DNA of 64,000 bases from Polaribacter sp. BM10 (lineage in GTDB: Bacteria; Bacteroidota; Bacteroidia; Flavobacteriales; Flavobacteriaceae), in contig NZ_CP019704.1 of the NCBI RefSeq assembly GCF_002005425.1, positions 2,686,001 through 2,750,000 of the forward strand, written 5' to 3'. Every line of letters starts with the position of its first letter. The first letter of the stretch is position 1. The translations under genes were made by a program, and so were the position numbers. The notes beneath the pieces are model-generated. The model was given only the letters and a program-made list of their open reading frames with translations. It was not told the DNA's origin and did no database searches. Below, in pieces: positions 53,595-62,318 of this stretch.

Positions 53595-53617
53595 TTTCAC
53601 AAAACGATTCAGCATAA

Positions 53618-54310
53618 ATGACTGAAGAAGATTATAAAAACGGACAGGTTTTACTGATTGATAAACCACTAACTTGGACTTCTTTTCAAGTAGTAAATAA
53701 ATTGCGTTGGGAAATTAGACAACGTTTCAATATCAAGAAAATAAAGGTTGGTCATGCTGGCACTTTAGATCCTTTAGCAACGGGTTTGCTTATTATTTGT
53801 ACAGGTAAACAAACCAAGCAAATAGATACATATCAAGGGCAAATTAAAGAGTATACAGGTACTTTTACAATTGGTGCAACAACACCTAGTTACGATTTAG
53901 AAACAGAAATCGATAAAACATTTTCTACAGCACATATTACAGAAGATTTATTGCACGAAACTACAAAGCAATTTGTTGGCGAAATTCAGCAAAAACCACC
54001 TATTTTTTCTGCAATTAAAAAAGACGGAAAACGTTTGTATGAATTGGCTAGAAAAGGAGAAACAACAGAAATTAAAGCAAGAACTGTTACGGTTTCAGAA
54101 TTTGAAATAACAAAAGTAAATTTACCAGAAGTAGAATTTAGAATCGTTTGTAGTAAAGGAACTTATATAAGGTCTTTAGCTTTTGATTACGGAAAGGCTT
54201 TAAATTCTGGTGCACATTTATCAGTATTAAGAAGAACTAAAATTGGAGATTTTTCTGTTGATAATGCTCTTTCTGTAGAAAGCTTTATAGAAAATTTAAA
54301 AAAAGAATAA
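53618..54310 (+). CDS. truB: tRNA pseudouridine(55) synthase
   Basis: Makes pseudouridine 55 in the T-loop of tRNAs. The 230-aa protein has the nucleophile D51 in KVGHAGTLDPLATGLL, the KPPIFSAIKKDGKRLYELARKG tract and CSKGTYIRSLAFDYGKAL. It ends the ftsX-uppP cluster and converges with the RluA-family gene; only 7 bp separate them, and I see no clear terminator hairpin. Confidence 0.96.
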   Translation: MTEEDYKNGQVLLIDKPLTWTSFQVVNKLRWEIRQRFNIKKIKVGHAGTLDPLATGLLIICTGKQTKQIDTYQGQIKEYTGTFTIGATTPSYDLETEIDKTFSTAHITEDLLHETTKQFVGEIQQKPPIFSAIKKDGKRLYELARKGETTEIKARTVTVSEFEITKVNLPEVEFRIVCSKGTYIRSLAFDYGKALNSGAHLSVLRRTKIGDFSVDNALSVESFIENLKKE

Positions 54311-54317
54311 AGTTCAT

Positions 54318-55991
54318 TTAAAAATCGGCATCAACTTTTAAGCTCATTCTTTTAAGAGTTACAGGATGATTAAACTCTATAAATTCTGCATGTAAATGCA
54401 ATCTGTTTTGTTTGTTACCATAAAGATCATCACCCACAATAGGAGTGTTTAATCCGTTTTTATGAGCCGCATGAACTCTTAACTGGTGCGTTCTACCAGT
54501 TATTGGGTAAAAGTAAACTTTCGTTTTGTTATTAATTTCAGAAATTATTTCCCAATCGGTTTCCGCAGGTTTCCCAAACTTAAAATCTACAAGTTGTTTT
54601 GGTCTGTCGTCTAAATCTACTCGAAGCGGTAATTTTATTTTTCCTATATTATTTTGTAAAATGCCGTCTAGCAAAGCAACATAACGTTTTTTAATAGTTC
54701 TATTGATAAACTGACTTTGCAAAACTTTATTAGCTTCTTTCGTTTTGGTTAGTAATAAGATACCAGATGTAGACATGTCTAATCGATGCACGATTATTGG
54801 TCCAGTTGCTTCCGGATATTTATCTTTAATTCTAGTGTAAACAGAATCTTTAATGTCTTTACCAGGTACAGACAAAAACTCTGCAGGTTTGTTTACCGCA
54901 AGTAGTACATCATCCTCATAAATTATTTCTAATTCTTTATTTTCAGCTAAATTTTCCAATAATAAATTGTCATCCATTTTAATACCTTTCAGCATATGAG
55001 ATAAAATGGGTTTACATCTACTTTGGCAAGCCGGATAATAGTTTTTATGTTTTCTAATTGCTGAGTTTGGCGAAATTCCCCACCAAAATTCTGCCATTGT
55101 AATTGGGGTTAAATCATTCTTAAAAGCATATTGCAAAAGTTTTGGCGCAGAGCATTCTCCAGAACCAGCAGGTGGTTTAATTGCTGGATCATTAAATATA
55201 TCTAATAAGTTTTTAAGCTCTTTGTCTTTATTTAAAAAAGCATATTTGCTAAATAAGGTTTGCTGTAAATAATTCGATTTTTCTTTTCTAGATTTTTTTA
55301 ATGCTGATATTTCATCTTTAAGTAACAAATAATTACTACTAACTTTTGATAATTTATCTTGATAATACTCTTGTAATTCTTTCATAAAAAACTGATTGTT
55401 GTAACTTTCTTGCATCAGTTTTTTGTTAAGCTTATCAAGCTCTAATTTACTTAAAGACTTTTCAGCATTCTTTTTAATTGCTTTTCTTTCAGACTTTAAA
55501 GACTTCATTTTTTTTCTTTGAAAAGCCAAGTCATCTTCAGTTTCTTTAGATAATTTTTTCACATTTTTTTTAGCAGTTATAAATTCGATGCTATTTGTTA
55601 TTGCACTAAGTTTTGCATTTATAGCCTCTATTTCTAATTCGCCTTTTATGTAAAAACTTCCTTCTGTACGCATGTTAAAAACAGGAGGCACAAATTTTTC
55701 TGGCAAACTTTTATCTGCTAGTTTACCAGAAAAAGCTGCTAAATAACCAATATTATCATCTTTGTCTTTTACTATTAAAACACCAAACATTTTACCTATG
55801 GGCAAAGTTGTTGTATCGTTATTTAAACCAAAATTGTGTTTAAAATCTTGCTGATTTATTAAATATTCTTGCAGCTCATTACTCGCAATTTTAGCTAAAG
55901 GATGTGGTTCGTAATAAAACGGAAATGTAAATTTTTCTGGCAGTTGTATGCTAGAAATATCTGTCTTAAAAGATTGCAAGTGCTTTAACAT
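54318..55991 (-). CDS. RluA-family pseudouridine synthase with long N-terminal domain
   Basis: 557 aa. The C-terminal ~220 residues are a RluA catalytic domain: IIYEDDVLLAVNKPAEFLSVPG, catalytic Asp in VHRLDMSTSGIL, GRTHQLRVHAAH. The N-terminal ~330 residues carry a coiled-coil stretch (~150-255) and a Cys-containing segment (GSGECSAPKLLQYAF; CQSRCKP) absent in E. coli RluA. This long form is common in Bacteroidota and some gamma-proteobacteria; its exact RNA target is unknown. Confidence 0.9.
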   Translation of the reverse strand: MLKHLQSFKTDISSIQLPEKFTFPFYYEPHPLAKIASNELQEYLINQQDFKHNFGLNNDTTTLPIGKMFGVLIVKDKDDNIGYLAAFSGKLADKSLPEKFVPPVFNMRTEGSFYIKGELEIEAINAKLSAITNSIEFITAKKNVKKLSKETEDDLAFQRKKMKSLKSERKAIKKNAEKSLSKLELDKLNKKLMQESYNNQFFMKELQEYYQDKLSKVSSNYLLLKDEISALKKSRKEKSNYLQQTLFSKYAFLNKDKELKNLLDIFNDPAIKPPAGSGECSAPKLLQYAFKNDLTPITMAEFWWGISPNSAIRKHKNYYPACQSRCKPILSHMLKGIKMDDNLLLENLAENKELEIIYEDDVLLAVNKPAEFLSVPGKDIKDSVYTRIKDKYPEATGPIIVHRLDMSTSGILLLTKTKEANKVLQSQFINRTIKKRYVALLDGILQNNIGKIKLPLRVDLDDRPKQLVDFKFGKPAETDWEIISEINNKTKVYFYPITGRTHQLRVHAAHKNGLNTPIVGDDLYGNKQNRLHLHAEFIEFNHPVTLKRMSLKVDADF

Positions 55992-56092
55992 ATTTATTTT
56001 AAAACCTCAAAGATAGTTAGTTTATCAGTAATAAGAATCTTTATAAAGTATAGAAATAAGCTTTATTGAAAGAGTCAACATAATTTTTGAAT

Positions 56093-56127
56093 GCGTTAAA
56101 AAATAGTTTACATATCTTATAGTTTTG
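56093..56127 (+). promoter_or_regulatory. Promoter region of tandem lipoprotein 1
   Basis: TGCGTTAAAAAA begins near 56092 and, 23 bp after GTT, there is TAGTTTTG (56120-56127) followed by TAT. The paralogue's gene has the same two blocks at the same spacing (56952-56987). Confidence 0.55.
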
Positions 56128-56140
56128 TATCGAACTTAAA

Positions 56141-56848
56141 ATGAATATTATGAAAAATATAAAAATGAATTCGATAAAATTATTCGTAACAGCATTAACA
56201 GTATCTAGTTTTATGCTTGTTTCTTGTGATAATACAAAAAAGAAAACGGAGGAAGCTAAAGAAGAGGTTGCCGAAATGGTAGATTCTGCAGAAGAAGGTT
56301 TAGAAGAAGGAGTAAATGAGATGGATGAGGAAATGGAAGTGAAGACCAGAACTTACAAAATGAAAGATGGTACTGCAATTGTTTATAATTTAGATGAAAA
56401 AGGTATTGTTGGTTTTGATGATTGGTCTGATTATACAGTTGTTAATTCTGAATTAGCAGAGATTAGAAAAACAAATTATGTTACAACTGCTCAAAGAGTA
56501 AGAAACATGAACTATAGAATTGCTAACTTAGGTAACACAATTCCGGCTTGGTTAAAAACCGAAGAGGTGATGGAAGATGTAGCAGATGTACAGAAAGAAT
56601 ATTTAGAATTAATAGAAGATGCTGATGCTTCTGAAAGTGAAATGAAAGAAAATTTAGAAGAATTATCTGAAAAATTTGACGATTTAAGAGAAGAGTTGGA
56701 TGAAACTGTAGAAGAGTATACTAAAATTAATGAGTCTGCAATCGAAGAGTTTAATGAAGAATTTAAAAAAGGAAAGATCGATGCAGCAATAGAAGAATAT
56801 AACGAAGAAATTAAAAAATTAGATAAAATGATTGAGAAGAAACAATAA
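56141..56848 (+). CDS. Lipoprotein, coiled-coil (tandem paralogue 1)
   Basis: 235 aa. The start is uncertain, with Met at 1, 4 and 9; the one used gives MNIMKNIKMNSIKLF. A lipobox follows (SFMLVSCDN, Cys29). The mature protein is acidic and helical: an Ala/Glu-rich region (~35-68), a middle part (KMKDGTAIVYNLDEKGIVGFDDWSDY) and the motif NLGNTIPAWLKTEEVMEDV shared with the next gene, then EKFDDLREELDETVEEY. The shape suggests a periplasmic helical lipoprotein, and no family is known to me. Confidence 0.82.
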   Translation: MNIMKNIKMNSIKLFVTALTVSSFMLVSCDNTKKKTEEAKEEVAEMVDSAEEGLEEGVNEMDEEMEVKTRTYKMKDGTAIVYNLDEKGIVGFDDWSDYTVVNSELAEIRKTNYVTTAQRVRNMNYRIANLGNTIPAWLKTEEVMEDVADVQKEYLELIEDADASESEMKENLEELSEKFDDLREELDETVEEYTKINESAIEEFNEEFKKGKIDAAIEEYNEEIKKLDKMIEKKQ

Positions 56849-56871
56849 TAAAACTTCTTAAATAAAATTTT

Positions 56872-56902
56872 AAAAAGGTAGACTTTAGGTCTGCCTTTTT
56901 TG
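56872..56902 (+). terminator. Terminator of tandem lipoprotein 1
   Basis: AAAAAGGTAGAC / GTCTGCCTTTTT stem with a TTTAG loop region and T-run. Confidence 0.85.
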
Positions 56903-56951
56903 TTGAAATCGATTACTAGCTCTTTTGCAAAGAGTTAATAATCGATTTATC

Positions 56952-56987
56952 TGCGTTAAAAAACAGGGCTTGTTTCCTTTAATTTTG
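56952..56987 (+). promoter_or_regulatory. Promoter region of tandem lipoprotein 2
   Basis: TGCGTTAAAAAA (from 56952) and TAATTTTG (56980-56987), then TAT, at the same 23-bp spacing as upstream of paralogue 1. The whole unit (promoter plus gene) was probably duplicated. Confidence 0.55.
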
Positions 56988-57008
56988 TATAAAATTAAAA
57001 CACATATT

Positions 57009-57482
57009 ATGAAAATTATTAAAAAATTTACAGCAGTTTTAACAGTTACAGGTTTATTATTTATGTCTTGTAATAATGCTACAGATACTGAATATAAAAC
57101 AATGGAAATTAAAATTGCAGACGGACAAACAGTTGAGTACAAAGTAGACTCAGAAGGACATTTAGCATTTAACGATTGGGATGGTTTTAACGATGCAAAC
57201 CGTGAGTTGATGGAAATTGAAGAGAGAGATTTAGCAGTAAATTCAGAAATTATCGAAGGCTTAAATAATTCTGTAAACAATTTAGGAAACACGATTCCTG
57301 CTTGGTTAAAAACAGAAGAGGTTTTAGAAGATATCGAAGATGTGCAAGAAGAGTATAAAAAACTTTTAGATGAAAGAAATGAACCTGCTAAAAACGTAAA
57401 ACAGAATTTAGAAGAATTAAACGAAAAGTTTGATGATTTACGTGAAGAGTTAAATGAAACAATAGAAGATTATAATTCTTAA
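57009..57482 (+). CDS. Lipoprotein (tandem paralogue 2)
   Basis: I start at ATG 57009 (MKIIKKFTAVLTVTGLLFMSCNN, lipobox Cys21); a longer upstream frame lies over the promoter. The 157-aa protein shares with its neighbour the tracts NLGNTIPAWLKTEEV and EKFDDLREEL, and a DGQTVEYKVDSEGHLAFNDW segment equivalent to DGTAIVYNLDEKGIVGFDDW. It lacks the Ala/Glu-rich N-terminal part and the last ~40 residues. Likely a related periplasmic helical lipoprotein with its own promoter and terminator. Function unknown. Confidence 0.85.
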   Translation: MKIIKKFTAVLTVTGLLFMSCNNATDTEYKTMEIKIADGQTVEYKVDSEGHLAFNDWDGFNDANRELMEIEERDLAVNSEIIEGLNNSVNNLGNTIPAWLKTEEVLEDIEDVQEEYKKLLDERNEPAKNVKQNLEELNEKFDDLREELNETIEDYNS

Positions 57483-57504
57483 TAGCGCATACAATAGTTA
57501 ACAC

Positions 57505-57538
57505 AAAAGGATAGATTTTAAATCTATCTTTTTTTTTG
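57505..57538. terminator. Bidirectional terminator
   Basis: AAAGGATAGATTT / AAATCTATCTTTT stem with a T-run, between tandem lipoprotein 2 (+) and crtY (-). Confidence 0.85.
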
Positions 57539-57547
57539 TTTTTTAAA

Positions 57548-58699
57548 TTATCTTTTGGCAAAAAGTTGTCGCATACCAGCCTTTAAAAAAGGAAGAAGTG
57601 GTAAGTTTTTCATAATTAAAACATCTTCTTTCAAACTACTTTCATTTCCTAAAAAAGCTAAAATTTTTTCTGGGGAATTCTTTTTGAATATTCTTGTAAA
57701 AACCTCTTTACCGGTTAATTTATTAGAAAGTAGTACATCAATTAAAGTTCTATCGTACCAATTATAAAGTTTGTCTTTAAAAGTAGTTTTATTTAAAATT
57801 GGACGATTATTTTTTAAATCTAATATAATTTCTGATACATTTTTTTGAATAAACTGAAACGTATAACCACTGCTTGCTTTTGTAAATCCGCCAGCAGTAC
57901 CAATGTTTATTATTGTTTTGTCTTCGGTTCTTTTAAAATTGGCAAGAGACATTGGTATAATTCCAAATTCTTCGTGAGTAATTGTGTAATTATCTATTTT
58001 TAAATCTTCTTTAATATATTTTACCAAAGCTTTCTTGTAGTCTTCTTTTTCTATAAGTTTTGGTGTAAATAAAGTATATTCTACCAAAGCTTCTGTGTTA
58101 GAAGTAGGTAAAACGTACATAAAAGTTGCGCCATGTTCTTGCGAAACGGTAAAATCCATCAATCTACCAACTTTTTTGTCGAATTGTGCAGTTTCAGTTT
58201 TAATAACCCAACCTTTAAAATGTTGTAAAAGAGAGTTTTGTTCTGTTATAACAGGATTGAATAAACTTGTTGAATTAAATACGACTTTACTCTTATAGCT
58301 AGCAATGTTTGTTTTTACAATGCCAGCACTATCATCAGAAGAAATGGAAAGAATATTTTCTTGAACAAAAGTTACGTTAGTAAACTTTTGGGCATAATTT
58401 AATACATACTGATAAAAATCTAACCCTTGAATCATCTTGTAAGTATAACTGCCTAAATCTAGATTTTTTTTAAAATCTGTAGTTAGAAATGCAAGATTAT
58501 TCCATTTTGCAGAAACAAGCTCATCAAAAATACCAGCTTCTTTTTCCCAATAGCACCAAGTTCTATCGTTGTTTTTTTTAGAGTCTTTATCGATTACTAA
58601 AATAGATTTATGTTGTAGTGTAGGTTCTTTTAATATGCGATATAGCAAGCTTAAACCTGCGCATCCAGAACCGGCAATAATATAATCGTATTTTTTCAT
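57548..58699 (-). CDS. crtY: Lycopene beta-cyclase
   Basis: Turns lycopene into beta-carotene, the route to zeaxanthin-type pigments of marine flavobacteria. I start at ATG 58699 (MKKYDYIIAGSGCAGLSLLY); a TTG one codon earlier is less likely. The 383-aa FAD/NAD(P)-dependent protein has the dinucleotide-binding motif near residue 10, RTWCYWEKE (~48-56), the middle NSTSLFNP and the conserved TAGGFTKASSGYTF. It lies 6 bp after the 161-aa gene upstream. The other crt genes are not in this window. Confidence 0.94.
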   Translation of the reverse strand: MKKYDYIIAGSGCAGLSLLYRILKEPTLQHKSILVIDKDSKKNNDRTWCYWEKEAGIFDELVSAKWNNLAFLTTDFKKNLDLGSYTYKMIQGLDFYQYVLNYAQKFTNVTFVQENILSISSDDSAGIVKTNIASYKSKVVFNSTSLFNPVITEQNSLLQHFKGWVIKTETAQFDKKVGRLMDFTVSQEHGATFMYVLPTSNTEALVEYTLFTPKLIEKEDYKKALVKYIKEDLKIDNYTITHEEFGIIPMSLANFKRTEDKTIINIGTAGGFTKASSGYTFQFIQKNVSEIILDLKNNRPILNKTTFKDKLYNWYDRTLIDVLLSNKLTGKEVFTRIFKKNSPEKILAFLGNESSLKEDVLIMKNLPLLPFLKAGMRQLFAKR

Positions 58700-58705
58700 C
58701 AATAG

Positions 58706-59191
58706 TTATTTCAAAAAACGGTTGTACCAGCTGTCTTCAATAGGAATTTCCCAAAAATTCTCAAAATCTTCTTTTGTTGTAATTAAGTTATCAAAAACAA
58801 TAGATTTACCTGTTAAAGCTTTGTTTTTTAATAACTTTTTAAAGTCTTTTAAATCTTTGTATTGTACAAATTCTCCTTGTTTAAAACAAACATTCATTCT
58901 GTCTAAAAGTTCTACCTCATATTCTTGCTGTAAACCTAAAATAAAAGAAACAGAAACATCTATATCTGCGCCCTTTAAAGGAGTTGTAACATTGTCTGCA
59001 GTAAGTACAATAAATCGATTGTATAAAATTTTATAAGAAGCTTTAAAAGTATCGTCATCTTGTTTCCAAGTGCTAATAAATGCTTTTACCTTTTCTTCTA
59101 AGTGTTCAATTTCATTTGCGTAAAATTTTCTACTAGAAGGATATACCCAAACTTTTGCATCTTCTGGTATTTCTTTAAAATCTACAAACAT
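58706..59191 (-). CDS. Conserved hypothetical protein (often labelled ABC transporter ATPase)
   Basis: 161 aa, soluble. Landmarks are WVYPSSRKFYANEIEHLEEK, YKILYNRFIVLTADN, ADIDVSVSFILGLQQEY and DSWYNRF. Homologues in Flavobacteriia often carry the label ABC transporter ATPase, but no Walker A, Q-loop or signature motif is present, so that name is not supported. It is 6 bp upstream of crtY and probably co-transcribed. Function unknown. Confidence 0.8.
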   Translation of the reverse strand: MFVDFKEIPEDAKVWVYPSSRKFYANEIEHLEEKVKAFISTWKQDDDTFKASYKILYNRFIVLTADNVTTPLKGADIDVSVSFILGLQQEYEVELLDRMNVCFKQGEFVQYKDLKDFKKLLKNKALTGKSIVFDNLITTKEDFENFWEIPIEDSWYNRFLK

Positions 59192-59225
59192 TCTATTTTA
59201 TTTAGACTGCAAATATAACCAAAAG

Positions 59226-59262
59226 AAAAACCGCAAACAGAAAATGTGTTTGCGGTTTTTAA
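59226..59262 (-). terminator. Terminator between thioredoxin-fold gene and 161-aa gene
   Basis: AAAAACCGCAAACA / TGTTTGCGGTTTTT hairpin with A- and T-rich flanks, following the stop of the thioredoxin-fold gene on the minus strand. Confidence 0.9.
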
Positions 59263-59277
59263 AAAGGTGAATAATAT

Positions 59278-59889
59278 TTATATTTTTTTTGCCGGTATTT
59301 GTGTAGCAAGCTTAACTAAATCTTCTTGTACGTTTTTACCTTTATTTTTATTATACCAAACTTGTAAATCTTGTTTAAATTGTGCGTCTAAACTGCCATG
59401 TTCTTCTTTATAATCTGCAACCATTTTAGTTGCTGTAGAAGGTCTTGGTCCCCAAGTATTGATAACATTATTATCTTTATCTAAGGCAATTAGTTTAGGT
59501 ATGCTTCTACCTCCGTTTGTTAGAAACAAATCCATTAAAGGTAAGTTTTCGTCTCTTAAAACTATTTTTAAATCTACTTTATCTGTAATATCTGCAATTT
59601 TTTGAAGTACAGGAATATTTTGTGCAGCGTCACCACACCAACCTTCTGTTATAACCAACCAAGTTTGAGGTGTGGTTACCTTTTGAAATTCAGAGATTGT
59701 TTCTTCAGAAATTTTAATAGTTTTATCTAAACGCTTCATACGTTTATCATTTAATAAACTATAATTGGTTAAAGCTTCAGATTGTATTGGTCCTGTTGCT
59801 TTACCATCTTCTAACAAACTACTAACTAAACTTCTGTACTCTGCGTAAGAAATTGTGTTTTTAAGACTATTTTCTATAATTTCTTTCAT
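59278..59889 (-). CDS. Thioredoxin-fold protein with a single active-site Cys
   Basis: The 203-aa cytoplasmic protein has a thioredoxin-like core (~70-165) in which the redox motif reads WCGDA: one Cys, and no second Cys anywhere in the protein. SIPKLIAL supplies the cis-Pro. It may act as a monothiol oxidoreductase or a binding protein. It starts 68 bp downstream of the threonine dehydrogenase gene on the same strand. Confidence 0.88.
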   Translation of the reverse strand: MKEIIENSLKNTISYAEYRSLVSSLLEDGKATGPIQSEALTNYSLLNDKRMKRLDKTIKISEETISEFQKVTTPQTWLVITEGWCGDAAQNIPVLQKIADITDKVDLKIVLRDENLPLMDLFLTNGGRSIPKLIALDKDNNVINTWGPRPSTATKMVADYKEEHGSLDAQFKQDLQVWYNKNKGKNVQEDLVKLATQIPAKKI

Positions 59890-59957
59890 GCTAAAATTGC
59901 TTAACTTAATTCAAAAGTTTAGACGTATATTTTTAATAAACTTACAGAGCTTATATT

Positions 59958-60899
59958 TTACTTTTTTAAGTTCGATAAAATTTCTTTGGTCATGGTTTCT
60001 AAATTAAATTTATGTTGCCAGTTCCAATCTTTTCGCGCTTCAGTATCATCTATTACAGAAGGCCAACTATCTGCAATTTCTTGTCTAAAATCTGGTTTGT
60101 AAGAAATTTTAAAATCGGGTAAATGTTTTTTAATTTCTAATGCAATTTCTTGTGGTGTAAAATCTATAGCTGCTAAATTATATGCAGTTCTTACTTTTAC
60201 ATCTTCTGGTTTTGCTTGCATAAGTAGTATGGTTGCATTTACAGCATCATCCATAAACATCATTGGTAAACGAGTTTTTTCTGATAAAAAACACTCATAA
60301 TTACCTTCTTCTAATGCTTTAAAATAAATATCTACAGCATAATCTGTTGTGCCGCCACCAGGTTTTGTTTTCCAAGAAATAATACCAGGATATCGAATAC
60401 TTCTAACATCAACCCCAAATTTTTCGTGATAATAATTACACCAAAATTCTCCAGAAAGTTTACTAATTCCGTAAACAGTACTTGGTTCCATTATTGTTTT
60501 TTGTGGTGTATTTTCTTTAGGAGTTGTTGGTCCAAATACGGCTATAGAACTTGGCCAATAGACTTGTTTTATATGTTTATCTTTAGCTAAATCTAATACG
60601 CCGAGTAAAGATGTCATGTTTAAATCCCAAGCTTTTTGTGGAAATTTCTCTGCAGTTGCAGACAACATTGCTGCTAATAAATAAACCTGAGTAACATCGT
60701 ACTTTTTAACCATTTTTAAAATGGTTTCTTTATCTGTGGCGTCTATAATTTCAAAAGGACCAGAAGTCATCATGTCTGCATTACCTTCTCTAATATCAGA
60801 AGCAATAACATTGTTATTACCGTAAACTGTACGTAGTTTTTGGGTTAACTCGTTACCAATTTGCCCGCTGGCGCCTAAAACTAAAATAGTTTCACTCAT
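59958..60899 (-). CDS. L-threonine 3-dehydrogenase (extended short-chain dehydrogenase type)
   Basis: The 313-aa NAD-dependent enzyme oxidises L-threonine to 2-amino-3-ketobutyrate. It has the Rossmann motif GASGQIG (9-15) and the catalytic Y143/K147 pair in YGISK. Landmarks such as AAMLSATAEKFPQKAWDLNM, WPSSIAVFGPTTP, RYPGIISWKTKPGGGTTDYA and MMFMDDAVNAT are those of epimerase-like threonine dehydrogenases, characterised in Flavobacterium frigidimaris. It is unrelated to the zinc-dependent E. coli Tdh. Confidence 0.93.
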   Translation of the reverse strand: MSETILVLGASGQIGNELTQKLRTVYGNNNVIASDIREGNADMMTSGPFEIIDATDKETILKMVKKYDVTQVYLLAAMLSATAEKFPQKAWDLNMTSLLGVLDLAKDKHIKQVYWPSSIAVFGPTTPKENTPQKTIMEPSTVYGISKLSGEFWCNYYHEKFGVDVRSIRYPGIISWKTKPGGGTTDYAVDIYFKALEEGNYECFLSEKTRLPMMFMDDAVNATILLMQAKPEDVKVRTAYNLAAIDFTPQEIALEIKKHLPDFKISYKPDFRQEIADSWPSVIDDTEARKDWNWQHKFNLETMTKEILSNLKK

Positions 60900-61072
60900 A
60901 TTTAGATTGAATTAAAATCAACAACAAAGGTACTTAATTTAAGTATTCGTAATAATTATTTAATAAAATAATTATTCAGTAATTTAATGGCTTATATAAC
61001 CAATTTGTTATCATTTCTTTAAAATCTAATATACGCTTAAAAATGTGTATTTTTACTTTTTTAAATAACATC

Positions 61073-61696
61073 GTGAAATATATATACCTTTTAGTACTAA
61101 GTGTTTTTGTAGTTTCTTGTGGAAGTAAACAAGAAAATAAAGAAGAAATTAAACCGAAACTATTAATGACTTTGGTGCAATCTCATGCCAAAACTGCGCC
61201 CGTTTTACCTACATTTTATGATGAAGTAAAAGATTGGAAATACCTAAAAGAAGTTGATTCTTTTTTTGTTAAATATCAAAAAATATCGCCTAACGAAGCC
61301 TTAAGTAACGCTGTCGAGTTAAAAGATTTGGTTAAAAGTTTAAAAGATAGTCTTAAACCCAAAAAATTTGATATTCCGTCTGTAAATGCTAGAATTAATA
61401 TTTTGTATAATGAGGTTTTAAGACTTGCAGATATTACAGAAATTAGCGCTATAAAGGCAGCAGAAGTTAATAACCAAGTAGACAAAACTATGTCTGCTTT
61501 TTCTGATATCAACACAAAAATAAATACCGTTTTAGCTAAAATTAGATTCGAAAATGAAATTGATATCGATGTAGATTTTATTGGTTTAGATTCTACGCGA
61601 TTAGATACCGTTTCTAAAAAATCGATAGATTTAAGAATGAAAGAAAAGTTAATAGAAAAAAATAATTTAGACAAAGGTTCTAGAAAAAGGCATTAA
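61073..61696 (+). CDS. Small lipoprotein, helical
   Basis: I prefer the GTG at 61073, which gives a normal lipoprotein signal (MKYIYLLVLSVFVVSCGSK, Cys16). The ATG at 61043 adds ten residues and overlaps a promoter-like stretch (TGTATTTTTAC, also seen before waaA). The mature 190-residue part is Lys/Asp/Ser-rich and mostly helical (NEALSNAVELKDLVKSLKDSLK; SVNARINILYNEVLRLADI). It resembles small envelope lipoproteins of unknown role. The next gene starts 5 bp later, so the two form an operon. Confidence 0.78.
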   Translation: MKYIYLLVLSVFVVSCGSKQENKEEIKPKLLMTLVQSHAKTAPVLPTFYDEVKDWKYLKEVDSFFVKYQKISPNEALSNAVELKDLVKSLKDSLKPKKFDIPSVNARINILYNEVLRLADITEISAIKAAEVNNQVDKTMSAFSDINTKINTVLAKIRFENEIDIDVDFIGLDSTRLDTVSKKSIDLRMKEKLIEKNNLDKGSRKRH

Positions 61697-61701
61697 ACAT
61701 A

Positions 61702-62217
61702 ATGAAAAAAGCAATTGTATTATTAATAAGTATTTTAGTTTTAAGCGCTTGTTCTACATCAAAAAATATAAAAAAGGATGTTGAAACCATAAAAGAAGAA
61801 GTAAATGTTTTTATGGTTAATTGGCACAAAGCTGCAGCCGATGCAAATTTTGATAATTACTTTAATGCAATGTCTAAAGACGCAGTTTATATTGGTACCG
61901 CAGCCGAAGAAATTTGGACTAAAAAGGAATTTATTGGCTTTAGCAAACCTTTTTTTGATAGAGGTAAAGCATGGTCTTTTACAACTTTAGAAAGAAATGT
62001 TTATGTAAACCAAAACAAAAATTTTGTTTGGTTTGACGAGCTTTTAAATACTTGGATGGGTACTTGTAGAGGTTCTGGAGTTTTAGAAAATAGCAATGGT
62101 AAATGGCAAATTAAGCAATATGTTTTATCTGTAGCAATACCAAACGACGATGTTCAAAAAGTTATAAATGCAAAAAAAGAAAACGATGCTAAATTCTTAG
62201 AAAAATATAAGAATTAA
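61702..62217 (+). CDS. Lipoprotein with SnoaL/NTF2-like domain
   Basis: The 171-aa protein has a lipobox (VLSACSTSK, Cys17) and an NTF2-like fold (~35-150): MVNWHKAAADANFDNYFNAMSKDAVYIGTA, ERNVYVNQNKNFVWFDELLNTWMGTCRGSGVLE, WQIKQYVLSVAIPND. SnoaL_3 proteins of this type are usually non-enzymatic or of unknown function. It follows the helical lipoprotein by 5 bp. A repeat-like intergenic stretch follows. Confidence 0.88.
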   Translation: MKKAIVLLISILVLSACSTSKNIKKDVETIKEEVNVFMVNWHKAAADANFDNYFNAMSKDAVYIGTAAEEIWTKKEFIGFSKPFFDRGKAWSFTTLERNVYVNQNKNFVWFDELLNTWMGTCRGSGVLENSNGKWQIKQYVLSVAIPNDDVQKVINAKKENDAKFLEKYKN

Positions 62218-62219
62218 TT

Positions 62220-62313
62220 TTAGAAGCTATTTCCTGCTTTCGCAACTCGCTTTTTTCGTTCCTCAAAAGAGCTCAAACAAATTGCTCTATCAGGGCTAAG
62301 TGTGTTTGTTAGC
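62220..62313. repeat. Possible dispersed intergenic repeat (REP-like)
   Basis: The stretch AGCTATTTCCTGCTTTCGC, CTCAAAAGAGCTCAAAC and ATCAGGGCTAAG resembles a non-coding element that I recall between genes in many Flavobacteriaceae genomes. It has more G and C than its surroundings. Only one copy is in this window, so the repeat status is recalled, not shown. Confidence 0.45.
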
Positions 62314-62318
62314 TTGTT

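Noticed and set aside
58706..59191. ABC transporter ATPase name for the 161-aa protein
   Set aside because: No Walker A, Q-loop or signature motif; the label appears to be an inherited database name.
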